A stretch of 64,000 nt of DNA from Ralstonia sp. RRA (GTDB lineage Bacteria > Pseudomonadota > Gammaproteobacteria > Burkholderiales > Burkholderiaceae): assembly GCF_037023145.1 (NCBI RefSeq), contig NZ_CP146092.1, positions 744,001 to 808,000 on the forward strand, given 5' to 3'. The stretch's first letter is position 1, and each line of letters begins with the position of its first letter. Under the pieces are notes generated by a model. That model saw only the letters and a list, made by a program, of their open reading frames with translations, did not search any database and had not been told where the DNA came from. Positions 21,343 to 30,323 of the stretch are shown piece by piece. The position numbers and the translations under genes were made by a program.

Positions 21343-23204
21343 GTCAGCACCCGTGCGATCTGGTAGGTGGCGAAGGCGGCCAGGTAGGCCAGCGCGAAGA
21401 GATAACCGGCCGTGCCCGCCATCACCTTCCACGAGTTGGTCTCGCGGCGGATGGTGGCCAGCGTCGAGATGCATTGCGGCGCGTACACGTACCACGCCAG
21501 AAAGGCCAGCGCCGTGGCCAGCGACCATTGCTGAGCAATGATCGGCGCCAGTTGCGCGGCGGCATCCTCATGCGTGGCCGACAGCGAATACACCGTTGCC
21601 AGCGCACCCACGGCCACTTCGCGTGCGGCCATGCCAGGAATCAGTGCGATGCACATCTGCCATGTGAAGCCGATCGGCGCGAACACGACTTCCAGCGCGC
21701 GGCCGATCATGCCGGCAAAGCTGTAGTCGATGGCCGGCAAGGTGGCGTTTGCGGGCGGCGACGGGAACGTCGACAGGAACCACAGCAGCACCATCATCTT
21801 CAGGATGACCGTGCCGATTCGGCGCAGGAAGATACGCGCGCGTTCCAGTAGACCCACAGCGAGGTTGCGCACGCTCGGCAGCCGATACGACGGCAGCTCC
21901 AGGATGAGCGGGTGCTCGTTGCGATCGCGCTTGAGGTACTTGAGTACGTAGGCCACGACCAGCGCCGACACGATGCCGGCCATGTACAGCCCGAACAGCA
22001 CCAGCCCCTGCAGGTTGAACACGCCCCACACCTCGCGCACCGGAATGAACGCGCCAATCAGCAGCGCATACACCGGCAGCCGCGCCGAACACGTCATCAG
22101 CGGTGCCACGAGAATCGTCACCAGCCGGTCGCGCGGGTCCTGGATCGTGCGCGTGGCCATCACGCCGGGAATCGCACACGCAAAGCTGGAGAGCAGCGGA
22201 ATGAACGAGCGGCCCGAGAGCCCCGCACCCGCCATCAGCCGGTCAAGCAGGAAGGCCGCGCGCGGCAGGTAGCCGGACTCTTCCAGCGAGAGGATGAAGA
22301 GGAACAGGATCAGGATCTGCGGCAGGAACACCAGCACGCTGCCCGTGCCCGCGATGATGCCGTTCACCAGCAGGCTCTTGAGCATGCCGTCGGGCATGAC
22401 CGTGCCGACCCAAACGCCCACCGCTTCCACGGCACCCTGGATACCGTCCATGAGCGGCTGCGCCCAGGAGAACACCGCCTGGAACATGAAGAACATCAGC
22501 ACGGCGAGCAACATCAGGCCCAGCACCGGATGCAGCACGATGCGGTCGAGCCGGTCATCCAGCTCGGCCGTGCTGCGCGGCATGGTGACAGCGGCGTCGA
22601 GCAGGCGTTTCACCTCGACGTGCGGGTCGGCATCGGCGGGCAGGCCCACCGGCACGGTCGGCAGTTGCTCGTGATCGATGTGCGCGACCAGCTCTGCCGC
22701 GCCATTGCGCTTGATGGCCACGGTCTGCACCACGGGCACGCCCAGTGCCGCTTCCAGCTTGGCGCGGTCGATACGGATGCCGCGCCGTTCGGCCGCATCC
22801 ACCATGTTCAATGCCAGCACCATCGGCAGACCAAGGCGTTGCAGCTCAAGCACGAAGCGCAGGTGCAGACGCAGGTTGGTGGCGTCCACCACGCAGATGA
22901 GCATGTCGGGGCGCGGTTCGCCGCGGAACGTGCCCAGGCAGATATCGCGCGTGATGGCTTCGTCGGGGCTGGTGGCGACCAGGCTGTAGGCGCCGGGCAG
23001 GTCCAGGATCTGTACGTGCCGGCCCGACGGCGCCGTGAAGCGGCCTTCTTTGCGCTCAACCGTTACGCCTGCGTAGTTGGCCACCTTTTGGCGGCTGCCG
23101 GTCAGCAGGTTGAACAGCGCGGTCTTGCCGCAATTGGGGTTGCCGACCAGGGCAACGCGCAATGCCGGCGAGGAAGAGGAAGCGGGAGAAGCGTGCATCT
23201 GCAT
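21339..23204 (-). CDS. feoB: ferrous iron transporter FeoB
   Basis: 621 residues. N-terminal G-protein domain (about 15-180) with G1 GNPNCGKT, a YAGVTVERKEG switch, G3 DLPGAYSL and G4 NMVD. The membrane part has two Gate (nucleoside-recognition-like) regions with SFACAIPGVMATRTI and a C-terminal core ending in AYLAAFATYQIARVL. It takes up Fe2+ across the inner membrane. At 621 residues it is shorter than the 770-residue E. coli FeoB and has a short spacer, like other beta-proteobacterial FeoBs. 47 bp after feoA; a Fur-like box precedes feoA. Confidence 0.97.
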   Translation of the reverse strand: MQMHASPASSSSPALRVALVGNPNCGKTALFNLLTGSRQKVANYAGVTVERKEGRFTAPSGRHVQILDLPGAYSLVATSPDEAITRDICLGTFRGEPRPDMLICVVDATNLRLHLRFVLELQRLGLPMVLALNMVDAAERRGIRIDRAKLEAALGVPVVQTVAIKRNGAAELVAHIDHEQLPTVPVGLPADADPHVEVKRLLDAAVTMPRSTAELDDRLDRIVLHPVLGLMLLAVLMFFMFQAVFSWAQPLMDGIQGAVEAVGVWVGTVMPDGMLKSLLVNGIIAGTGSVLVFLPQILILFLFILSLEESGYLPRAAFLLDRLMAGAGLSGRSFIPLLSSFACAIPGVMATRTIQDPRDRLVTILVAPLMTCSARLPVYALLIGAFIPVREVWGVFNLQGLVLFGLYMAGIVSALVVAYVLKYLKRDRNEHPLILELPSYRLPSVRNLAVGLLERARIFLRRIGTVILKMMVLLWFLSTFPSPPANATLPAIDYSFAGMIGRALEVVFAPIGFTWQMCIALIPGMAAREVAVGALATVYSLSATHEDAAAQLAPIIAQQWSLATALAFLAWYVYAPQCISTLATIRRETNSWKVMAGTAGYLFALAYLAAFATYQIARVLT

Positions 23205-23251
23205 GAAGACCGGATAAGCGGGACCGGAAAGTGTCGGCAGCGAGCGGTGGG

Positions 23252-23563
23252 CTACGCTGCCTCGCGCACCTGCGCGGGCGGCGCCGCCTCGGTGGCGGCA
23301 ACAGCCTCCGTGGCGGGTTGCGTGGTCGCTTCAGCGCGCAGGCGAACGCGAGCGGCCTCCTGACGGCGCAGCGCAAAGCGTGTAAAGCCGACCTGCACGA
23401 CCAGCGGATCCCCGCCGAACGGGCCTACGGCCACCACGCGCACCACTTCGCCCGCGACGAACCCAAGTTCGCGCAGGCGTTGGCTGATGGGATCGGCGGA
23501 CTCACGGTCTTCAACGTGATCCACCACCGCCGTTGCCCGGCGGGAAAGCTCGGAAAGCCGCAT
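23252..23563 (-). CDS. feoA: FeoA family ferrous iron transport protein
   Basis: 103 residues. The first ~75 form the SH3-like FeoA domain (LRELGFVAGEVVRVVAVGPFGGDPLVVQVG); the last ~28 are an Ala/Thr/Pro-rich tail beyond the usual FeoA length. FeoA is a small cytoplasmic protein that supports FeoB. First gene of feoA-feoB-small Cys-rich protein on the minus strand. The Fur-like box at 23607-23625 indicates iron repression. Confidence 0.93.
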   Translation of the reverse strand: MRLSELSRRATAVVDHVEDRESADPISQRLRELGFVAGEVVRVVAVGPFGGDPLVVQVGFTRFALRRQEAARVRLRAEATTQPATEAVAATEAAPPAQVREAA

Positions 23564-23606
23564 CGTGCCTAGTCGCTCACTTACTGAATGCGTTGATTAT
23601 TACGTA

Positions 23607-23625
23607 AATGCGAATCGTTTTCATT
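23607..23625 (-). promoter_or_regulatory. Fur-like box upstream of feoA
   Basis: AATGCGAAT-C-GTTTTCATT keeps 6 of 9 symmetric pairs and shares AATGCGAATC with the perfect Fur box at 19438. On the minus strand a TATAAT lies next to it (23623-23628). It is about 45-60 bp upstream of the feoA start. Confidence 0.65.
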
Positions 23626-23639
23626 ATATCGCAACATCA

Positions 23640-23994
23640 AGCATGAAGGGGCTGCGGCACTGGGTCGCCGGGATGGTTATTTCGGACGAGGGATTCACCC
23701 GGGGGAGGGGCGTTGCACCGAACGCACAAAAACGCGGGGTGCGCGTAAAACCGCTACTGGTGCCGGGTTTTTGCCAAATTACCCTATCCTGGGTATTGGC
23801 CGGGCGGGGGTCATTGCCTATCCTTCAAGTGCGCTGAACTTCCCCGTTCAAAGCGTATTCTTGAGGCCACCGGATACCGCTATCCGGTGGTTTTTTCTTT
23901 GGTGCCTGCCGATTGTAGTCACGATCCTACTGCCCGGCCCGGTCTCGGCCCCCCGAACCGCTTGCTATGGATCGCAGGCGGATTCCCAACTATG
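23640..23994. other. intergenic region between feoA and the diguanylate cyclase
   Basis: No gene recognised on either strand. The single clear structure is a plus-strand terminator near 23867-23896, which has no annotated gene in front of it. A small GAAC/GTTC hairpin lies at about 23839-23852. Confidence 0.4.
23867..23896 (+). terminator. orphan rho-independent terminator
   Basis: Perfect 10-bp stem CCACCGGATA / TATCCGGTGG with loop CCGC, followed by six T and a T-rich tail. Both flanking genes are on the minus strand (feoA start at 23563, cyclase stop at 23995), so no annotated plus-strand gene ends here. It may end an unannotated small RNA. Confidence 0.85.
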
Positions 23995-26457
23995 CTAGTC
24001 GCTGGCGATCGCGCCGCGGCCTTCGCTTTTGGCGCGGTAGCAAGCGGCGTCCGCACGTGCCAGGAAGGCGCTGACGTCGGCATCGTCTGCATGCAATTCA
24101 ACCACCCCCTGTGAGAGCGCAATCTCTGCCCGTGCGCCGGCGGCCAGCAGCGGCTGACGGGCCAGCGCCGCGCGGATGCGGTCGGCAAACGTAACGGCCG
24201 CCTGCATGTCGCAGTTGGGCAGGATGATCGCGAACTCGTCGCCGCCCAGGCGGGCCACGTAATCCTGTGTGCGCGTGTTCTGCACGACGAGCTCGGCCAC
24301 GCCGCGCAGCACGTCGTCGCCGGCGGCATGGCCGTAGCGGTCGTTGATGGTCTTGAAGCCATCCAGGTCGATCATGATGAGGGCCAGCGGCGCACGCGTG
24401 ACCGGGTTGCCGCCACGATGCGCTTCGACCTGCGCGCGCAAGGTCGCATCAAAACCGCGGCGGTTCAGCAGCCCGGTCAGCACGTCGTGCGTGGCATCCC
24501 AGGCGATGCGCTGCACGGTTTCTCGCGTGGCCGACACATCGCGCAGTACCAGGACGCCGCTACCCGACGTGCCTGGCAGCGGGCCCCATGACAACTCCAC
24601 ATCGTGCCGGCGCCCGTCGGCGCGTTCCAGCCGCAGGCTGCCCGAGAGCGTGCCGCCCGAGCGCAGCAACTGCGTGGGGATGACACGCCTGCCACTGTCG
24701 TGCTCCACCAGGTGCAGCAGGCGGTTGATCGATTGGCCGACCGCGCGCGCGGGGTGCGTGCCAACGAGCGTTTCAATGGCGCGGCTGGCGTGCGTGACGA
24801 TGCCATCGCCGTCGATCGTCAGCAGCGGCTCCTGGATGGCATCGAGCACCAGCAGCGCGGCACGGACCTCTTGCTCGAGCGCCTCCTTGGCGCGTTGCTC
24901 GCGCGTGCTGTCGACCACGGCGACGATCCACCCGGCCAGCGGCGCGCCTGCCCCGCCGATGGGCCGCGCCGTCAGCAGCACCGCACCAATCCCGGCACCT
25001 TGCCCCGTCGTAATCACGACCGGCTGATCCGCCAGCGCCAGCGGTGCGCGCGGCAGATGGGCAAGTGCGGTGGCCACGGCCCGTGCTGCAGGTGAGACCG
25101 GGTCCCCTTCTTTGGCCTGCAAGGCCAGGCTGATGGCCTGTGCGCTCGTGCCCAGCAGCCGCTCGAAACGCACGTTGGCAAACGGCACCGCCAGCGCGCG
25201 ATCCAGAAACGCCAGCCCGACCGGGGCCTGCTCGGCTAGCGCGCGGAAGAAAGCGACGTCCTGCTCGCTGATCTCCAGTGCCTGGTCCCAATACTTGGCG
25301 AGGTGGCCGACACGCACGGCCAGTGCGCCCACCTCGGTGGTCGGGTCAAATGTGGAGACCTGCGGGTCCGCCAGCTCGCCCAGGCGCGTGAGCGGGCCGG
25401 GCGGGTGGGCGTCGTGCAAGGGCGGGCGGCCAGAAGTGGGCGCGACCGGGTGGATCGGCAGACCGCCTTCCACCTCGTGGCGCAGGCGCTCCAGCGGGCT
25501 GACCGCACGCTCGATCCAGAACCAGGCGAACAGCAGGCAGACGGCGCCGAAGGCAATGCCGGCCGCAATGAGCGTGCGCGTCGTACGGGCGGCGCCCGCG
25601 TAGGCTTCCTGCACCGGCCACCAGACGCCCACGCTCCAGGGCACGGCACTCAGCCGGCGATAGCCGACGATGACGGGAGCCTGCCCCGGCGGGGTGAATT
25701 CAGCGCCCTGGCTCCAGCCCTGCGCGAGCGAACGCGCAGACGCGGGCAGCGTCGCCAGATCCGGCGCTTGCTGCAGCAGGCGCGAGCGATCCGGCGCGAC
25801 GATGTATTTGCCCCCTTCCGACACCACCACCAGGCGCCCGGTGCGCCCCATCCGGACAGCCTCCAGATCGGCGAGCATCGGATTGCGCGATAGCTCGATC
25901 GATCCGATCACCAGCCCAGCAAAGCTGCCGTCATTACTGTGCAGCGGTGCCGCAAACGAGGCCACCGGGTGCTTGCCCTCCGGTGCAAGGAACGGCTCCG
26001 GTATGTAGAGCCGACGCGTGTCGCGCACGGTCTTGAAGATGGGGTGGTCGGCCATGTCGCCGCCGCGCCGTCCAGGCAGCGCCGGTGCGTCGGCCAGGAG
26101 GGTGCCGTCGGTGCCGACCACCAGTACGTTGTCGAAAGCGCCGCGCAAGTCGGCATGCGTGTCGAGCCAGGTTTGGCCGTCGGCAGGCGTGTGCAGGTCG
26201 CAGGCGCCCTCGGTGGCGGCGGAGAGGCGGTCGATGATGCTGGCCAGTCGTGCGTCGATCGGGCGGGCCGCCTGCGACATTGCCTGGTCCAGGCGGCTGT
26301 CAATCTCCTGCCGGGTGTCGTCGTACACCGTGGAGATGGCCACCGCAATCAACCCCGCAAACGGTACCAGCGCGGCAACCACCACGCCCGGCAGTAGGCG
26401 GAACAACAGGCGGCGTGGGGCGGTGCCCACGGGGCGAAATTCGGGCGTGTTTGGCAT
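23995..26457 (-). CDS. membrane sensor diguanylate cyclase (Cache-PAS-GGDEF)
   Basis: 820 residues from ATG 26457 (MPNTPEFRPV); the frame extends 39 codons further but with atypical sequence. A membrane segment at about 15-38, a periplasmic Cache-type sensor, a second membrane segment near 300-325, one or two PAS domains (about 420-640) and a C-terminal GGDEF domain. The active motif RLGGDEFAI is intact, and RTQD five residues before it is a canonical inhibitory (I) site. It should make c-di-GMP under product feedback. Divergent from a c-di-GMP phosphodiesterase gene. Confidence 0.93.
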   Translation of the reverse strand: MPNTPEFRPVGTAPRRLLFRLLPGVVVAALVPFAGLIAVAISTVYDDTRQEIDSRLDQAMSQAARPIDARLASIIDRLSAATEGACDLHTPADGQTWLDTHADLRGAFDNVLVVGTDGTLLADAPALPGRRGGDMADHPIFKTVRDTRRLYIPEPFLAPEGKHPVASFAAPLHSNDGSFAGLVIGSIELSRNPMLADLEAVRMGRTGRLVVVSEGGKYIVAPDRSRLLQQAPDLATLPASARSLAQGWSQGAEFTPPGQAPVIVGYRRLSAVPWSVGVWWPVQEAYAGAARTTRTLIAAGIAFGAVCLLFAWFWIERAVSPLERLRHEVEGGLPIHPVAPTSGRPPLHDAHPPGPLTRLGELADPQVSTFDPTTEVGALAVRVGHLAKYWDQALEISEQDVAFFRALAEQAPVGLAFLDRALAVPFANVRFERLLGTSAQAISLALQAKEGDPVSPAARAVATALAHLPRAPLALADQPVVITTGQGAGIGAVLLTARPIGGAGAPLAGWIVAVVDSTREQRAKEALEQEVRAALLVLDAIQEPLLTIDGDGIVTHASRAIETLVGTHPARAVGQSINRLLHLVEHDSGRRVIPTQLLRSGGTLSGSLRLERADGRRHDVELSWGPLPGTSGSGVLVLRDVSATRETVQRIAWDATHDVLTGLLNRRGFDATLRAQVEAHRGGNPVTRAPLALIMIDLDGFKTINDRYGHAAGDDVLRGVAELVVQNTRTQDYVARLGGDEFAIILPNCDMQAAVTFADRIRAALARQPLLAAGARAEIALSQGVVELHADDADVSAFLARADAACYRAKSEGRGAIASD

Positions 26458-26679
26458 GTGCCCGGATTTTAGAGCGAGTTGGTCCCGTGGAAACCCCGAA
26501 ACGTCAACAAAACCGCGTGGATTGCAATAGTTGCGTACACAGTTTCCACAAGTTGCGTGCGATAGGAATTGCAAGCAAAATGCTTGCGCACTGCGTCAGC
26601 CGTCAGCCGGCACGATGCCGCAACTGCATCGTGTGCCTTGGCGTACGGCCCCTGAGCCGCATGTCGTGCCGTCACTGAG

Positions 26680-29600
26680 GTGCAGCCGCAGAGTGCATCC
26701 GCTCTCCACACCAAGGCTCTACCGGTCATTCAAGTGCCGAAGCACGCTTTTTTTCCCACCACGCTGCGCGGCCGTTTGCTTGCACTGGCTGCGGTGGCCG
26801 CCTTGCCGGCCATTGTTGTGGCGATTGCCGGCGTGGCGCTCTACCGTGACCGGCTCAACGACCATCTTGCCCAGCGCCTGACCCACGAGACCGAGTCCGC
26901 CGCCGCGCGCGTCGGGATGGTGCTGTCCAATGCCAACGAACTGCTCTCCGTGCTGGTGGCCGATGATTCAGCGCTGCGCATGGACCAGCAGGAATGCAGC
27001 CGCTTCGTCAACCGCGTCTTCCATAACCAGAACGAGCTTTCCAACCTCGGCGTGATTGACGCGCACGGCAAGCTGGTGTGCACGCCCGATCCGGCCAATC
27101 TCGGGATCGACGTGTCGGATCGTGAATACGTGCACGAGATCCTGGCGACCGGTCAGCCGGCGCTGTCGACATTCGTGATTGGCAAGGCGTCCAACCAGGC
27201 CGTGGTTGTTTCAGCGCGGCCGATGGTGGCCAGCGATGGCGCCATCCGGGGTGTGGCCTACGCGGCCGTGCGGCAGAGTGCCCTGATTTCGGCAGCCTCC
27301 GGCGGCATGCCGGGTGCGCCGGTCTACCTGATCGACGCGTCCGGCAACGTGCTATCGATCAACGCCATGATGACGCCCGGGCAGGCCCCCACGATTGCAA
27401 AGGGAACGCTCGTGGCCATGGCTGGCCAGCAGCCGGGTGACCCCATACTGGTGGACGACACCGACGGCGTGCGCCGCGCCTATGCAGCCATGGTGGTGCC
27501 GCATGCCGCCGCCGGGCGCCTGCGCATTGTGCGGGGGGTGGACGCGACCGACATCATTCGCCAGCAGCGCGACATCGCGCTGGCCGGCGGCGGTGCCATC
27601 CTGTTGATGATCGTGCTGTTGCTGGCACTGATTCAGATAGCGATGCGGCGGCTGGTGCTGCCGCGCGTCGATGCGCTGGTGGATGCGGCGCGCCACTACG
27701 CCGCGGGTGATTTCTCCGCGCGCGTGGTCGAGCAGGGCACCACGCGCGATGAGCTGTCGTTGCTCGAGCGCACCTTCAACGAGATGCGCGCGGCCATCCA
27801 GCGGCACGACGCCACTGTTCATCGGCTGACGGAGCGTTTTCAGCGTGTGGCGCGTGCCACCAACGACTGGATTTTCGACTGGGATATCGCCACCGGAGAG
27901 TCCTGGGCCAATGCGAGCCTGCACCGGCTGCTGGGCAGCGACGCACTACTGGGCCCCGGCGAGGACGACGGTATGGGCGGCGGTACCTCGCGCACACTGA
28001 CTTTCCACCAGTTCGTGCATCCCGACGATGTGGATGCGTTCGGCCAGCAGCTGCGTGCTGTGCTGCATTCAGACCGGGGCAGCTGGCACAGCGTCTGCCG
28101 TGTCATCGACGCCAACCGCGCCACGCGCACGGTGGAGATCCGCGCCAGCATCTATCGCGGCAAGGATGGCCGGGCCGTGCGCATGGTCGGTGGCGTGAGC
28201 GATATCTCACAGCGCTCGGCCATGGAGCAGGAACTGCGCGCGAGCGAGGCGAACCTGAGCGTGGCCGAACAGATCGCACAACTCGGTAGCTGGCGCTGGG
28301 ACGTGCTGCGGGACTCCACCACGTGGTCTTCCGGCATGTACGTGCTGACCGGCGTGCCGGTGGGGTCGCCCCCCACGTTTGCACAGCAATCGCAGTTCTT
28401 TACCGCCGACAGCTTCAACCGGCTCCGCGAAGCCGCCAGCCATGCCGTGACCGAAGGCGAGCCGTATTCGCTGGAGTTGGAGATGATCCGTCGCGACGGC
28501 GAGCACCGCTGGGTGCTCTCGCGCGGCAACATCGAGCGCAATGAACGCGACGAGGTCGTGGCGCTCTTCGGCACCATGCAGGACATCACCGAGCGCCGCG
28601 AGTCCGACGAACAGTTGCGCCTGCTGCGCCGTGTGGTGGAGTCCGTGCCATCGGGCATTGCCGTGGCGGACGCGCAGCAGCCCGACATGCCGCTGGTCTA
28701 CGTGAACCCGGGCTTCGAGCGCATGACTGGCTACCGCGCCGATGAGGTGCTGGGCCGCAACTGCCGCTTCCTGCATTCCTCCGAGCCGGGTCAGCCGGCG
28801 CTGAACGAAGTACGCACCGCCCTGCGGGATGCCAGCGAGATCCGTGTACTGCTGCGCAATTTCCGCAAGGATGGCCACCCGTTCCTGAACAACTTCCTGC
28901 TTTCGCCTGTACGCGATGCCAAAGGCGCAGTCACGCACTACGTCGGCATCCAGGACGATGTGACCGAGCAGGAGATGACGCGTGCGCGCCTGGCGCAGCA
29001 CGCCACGGTCGATCCGCTCACCGGCCTGCCCAACCGCACGCTGCTGGCTGACCGTGTGCAGCAGTCGGTGGAGATGGCCGCGCGCCAGCGCAGCCGCTTC
29101 TATGTGGCGCTGGTCAATATCGACCGCTTCAAGGTCATCAACGACAGCCTGGGGCATCTGCTGGGCGATGAGGTGCTGCGCCGCGTGGCCGAGCGCTTGC
29201 GCGATGCAGCCGACACGGTCGACACCGTGGCGCGCTTTGGCGGCGACGTGTTTGCGCTGGTGGTCTCGCATGCGGGCTCGCGCGGCGTGGATTTCGGCTT
29301 TGACCTGTTTGCCGAGGCCATCCGCGTGGAAGGGCACGAAGTGTTCGTGACGGCGAGTATTGGCGTGGCGGAGTACCCCACGCACGGCTCGGATGCCGAC
29401 ACCCTCATCCGCCATGCCGAGATGGCGATGTACTACGCCAAGCAGAACGGCCGCAACCGGCTGGAGTTCTTCGCGCCCGAGATGGACATTGGCGTGTCGT
29501 ACCGGTTGAACCTGGAACACCAGATCCGGGCAGCGTTGGAGCAGGGCCAGTTCCGCTTGCTGTATCAACCGCAGATCGACACCAAGACCGGCCGCGTGTG

Positions 29601-30285
29601 CGGGCTGGAAGCGCTGATCCGCTGGATTCATCCGACGCGCGGGCTGTTGCCGCCGGCGGCGTTCATTCCGGTGGCCGAAGAGAGTGGGCTGATCGTCGAT
29701 ATCGGCAACTGGGTGCTGGCCGAGGCTGCGCAGCAGCGCGCGGAATGGCATGCACGCGGCCTGGCTGACGATCTGACGATTGCCGTGAACGTGTCGCCGC
29801 TGCAGTTCAAGCGCGGCACGGTGCTGCCGACGCTGCTCAAACTGCAGCGCCAATACGGCCTCGGCTCGGGCTTCCTGGAGCTGGAGGTGACCGAGTCGAT
29901 GCTGATGGAAGGCACCGAGCGCACCATCGAAGACCTGACCGCCATCCGTCAGCTTGGCGTGCGCATTGCCATTGATGACTTCGGTACCGGTTATTCGAGC
30001 CTGGCTTATCTGAAGCGCTTGCCGATCGACCTCATCAAGATCGACCGCGCCTTCGTCAAGGACATCGACCGCGATTCCAACGACGCGGCCATCTGCACGA
30101 CGGTGGTGGTGCTCGCCCACAACCTGGGCGTGAAGGTGTGCGCAGAAGGGGTGGAAGACGCCGCGCAGGCTGCTTTCCTCACATCGCACCAATGCGACGT
30201 GCTGCAGGGGTACTACTTCAGCGAGCCGCTGCTGCCCGATGCGGTGGCCGCGCTGCTGGAGCGCGACGGGCGCTTCGCGGTGTAA
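26680..30285 (+). CDS. membrane sensor c-di-GMP phosphodiesterase (Cache-HAMP-PAS-GGDEF-EAL)
   Basis: 1201 residues from GTG 26680; GTG 26734 is an alternative. N-terminal membrane segment, periplasmic Cache domain, second membrane segment near 300-325, HAMP, three PAS/PAC regions (about 385-760), GGDEF and EAL. The GGDEF motif is altered to RFGGDVFAL, so cyclase activity is unlikely. The EAL domain looks active: GLEALIRW, LELEVTESML, IAIDDFGTGYSSL and IDLIKIDRAFVKDI are present. The third PAS has GRNCRFLHSSE, close to the LOV consensus GRNCRFLQ with the flavin-binding Cys, so blue-light or flavin sensing is possible. Confidence 0.93.
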   Translation: MQPQSASALHTKALPVIQVPKHAFFPTTLRGRLLALAAVAALPAIVVAIAGVALYRDRLNDHLAQRLTHETESAAARVGMVLSNANELLSVLVADDSALRMDQQECSRFVNRVFHNQNELSNLGVIDAHGKLVCTPDPANLGIDVSDREYVHEILATGQPALSTFVIGKASNQAVVVSARPMVASDGAIRGVAYAAVRQSALISAASGGMPGAPVYLIDASGNVLSINAMMTPGQAPTIAKGTLVAMAGQQPGDPILVDDTDGVRRAYAAMVVPHAAAGRLRIVRGVDATDIIRQQRDIALAGGGAILLMIVLLLALIQIAMRRLVLPRVDALVDAARHYAAGDFSARVVEQGTTRDELSLLERTFNEMRAAIQRHDATVHRLTERFQRVARATNDWIFDWDIATGESWANASLHRLLGSDALLGPGEDDGMGGGTSRTLTFHQFVHPDDVDAFGQQLRAVLHSDRGSWHSVCRVIDANRATRTVEIRASIYRGKDGRAVRMVGGVSDISQRSAMEQELRASEANLSVAEQIAQLGSWRWDVLRDSTTWSSGMYVLTGVPVGSPPTFAQQSQFFTADSFNRLREAASHAVTEGEPYSLELEMIRRDGEHRWVLSRGNIERNERDEVVALFGTMQDITERRESDEQLRLLRRVVESVPSGIAVADAQQPDMPLVYVNPGFERMTGYRADEVLGRNCRFLHSSEPGQPALNEVRTALRDASEIRVLLRNFRKDGHPFLNNFLLSPVRDAKGAVTHYVGIQDDVTEQEMTRARLAQHATVDPLTGLPNRTLLADRVQQSVEMAARQRSRFYVALVNIDRFKVINDSLGHLLGDEVLRRVAERLRDAADTVDTVARFGGDVFALVVSHAGSRGVDFGFDLFAEAIRVEGHEVFVTASIGVAEYPTHGSDADTLIRHAEMAMYYAKQNGRNRLEFFAPEMDIGVSYRLNLEHQIRAALEQGQFRLLYQPQIDTKTGRVCGLEALIRWIHPTRGLLPPAAFIPVAEESGLIVDIGNWVLAEAAQQRAEWHARGLADDLTIAVNVSPLQFKRGTVLPTLLKLQRQYGLGSGFLELEVTESMLMEGTERTIEDLTAIRQLGVRIAIDDFGTGYSSLAYLKRLPIDLIKIDRAFVKDIDRDSNDAAICTTVVVLAHNLGVKVCAEGVEDAAQAAFLTSHQCDVLQGYYFSEPLLPDAVAALLERDGRFAV

Positions 30286-30323
30286 CTGCGGCTGGGCGCA
30301 GGCCTACGCGCGCCCGCACGCCA

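Noticed and set aside
28207..30192. 661-codon minus-strand frame opposite the phosphodiesterase
   Set aside because: No start signal or domain, and it covers the well-supported PAS-GGDEF-EAL gene.
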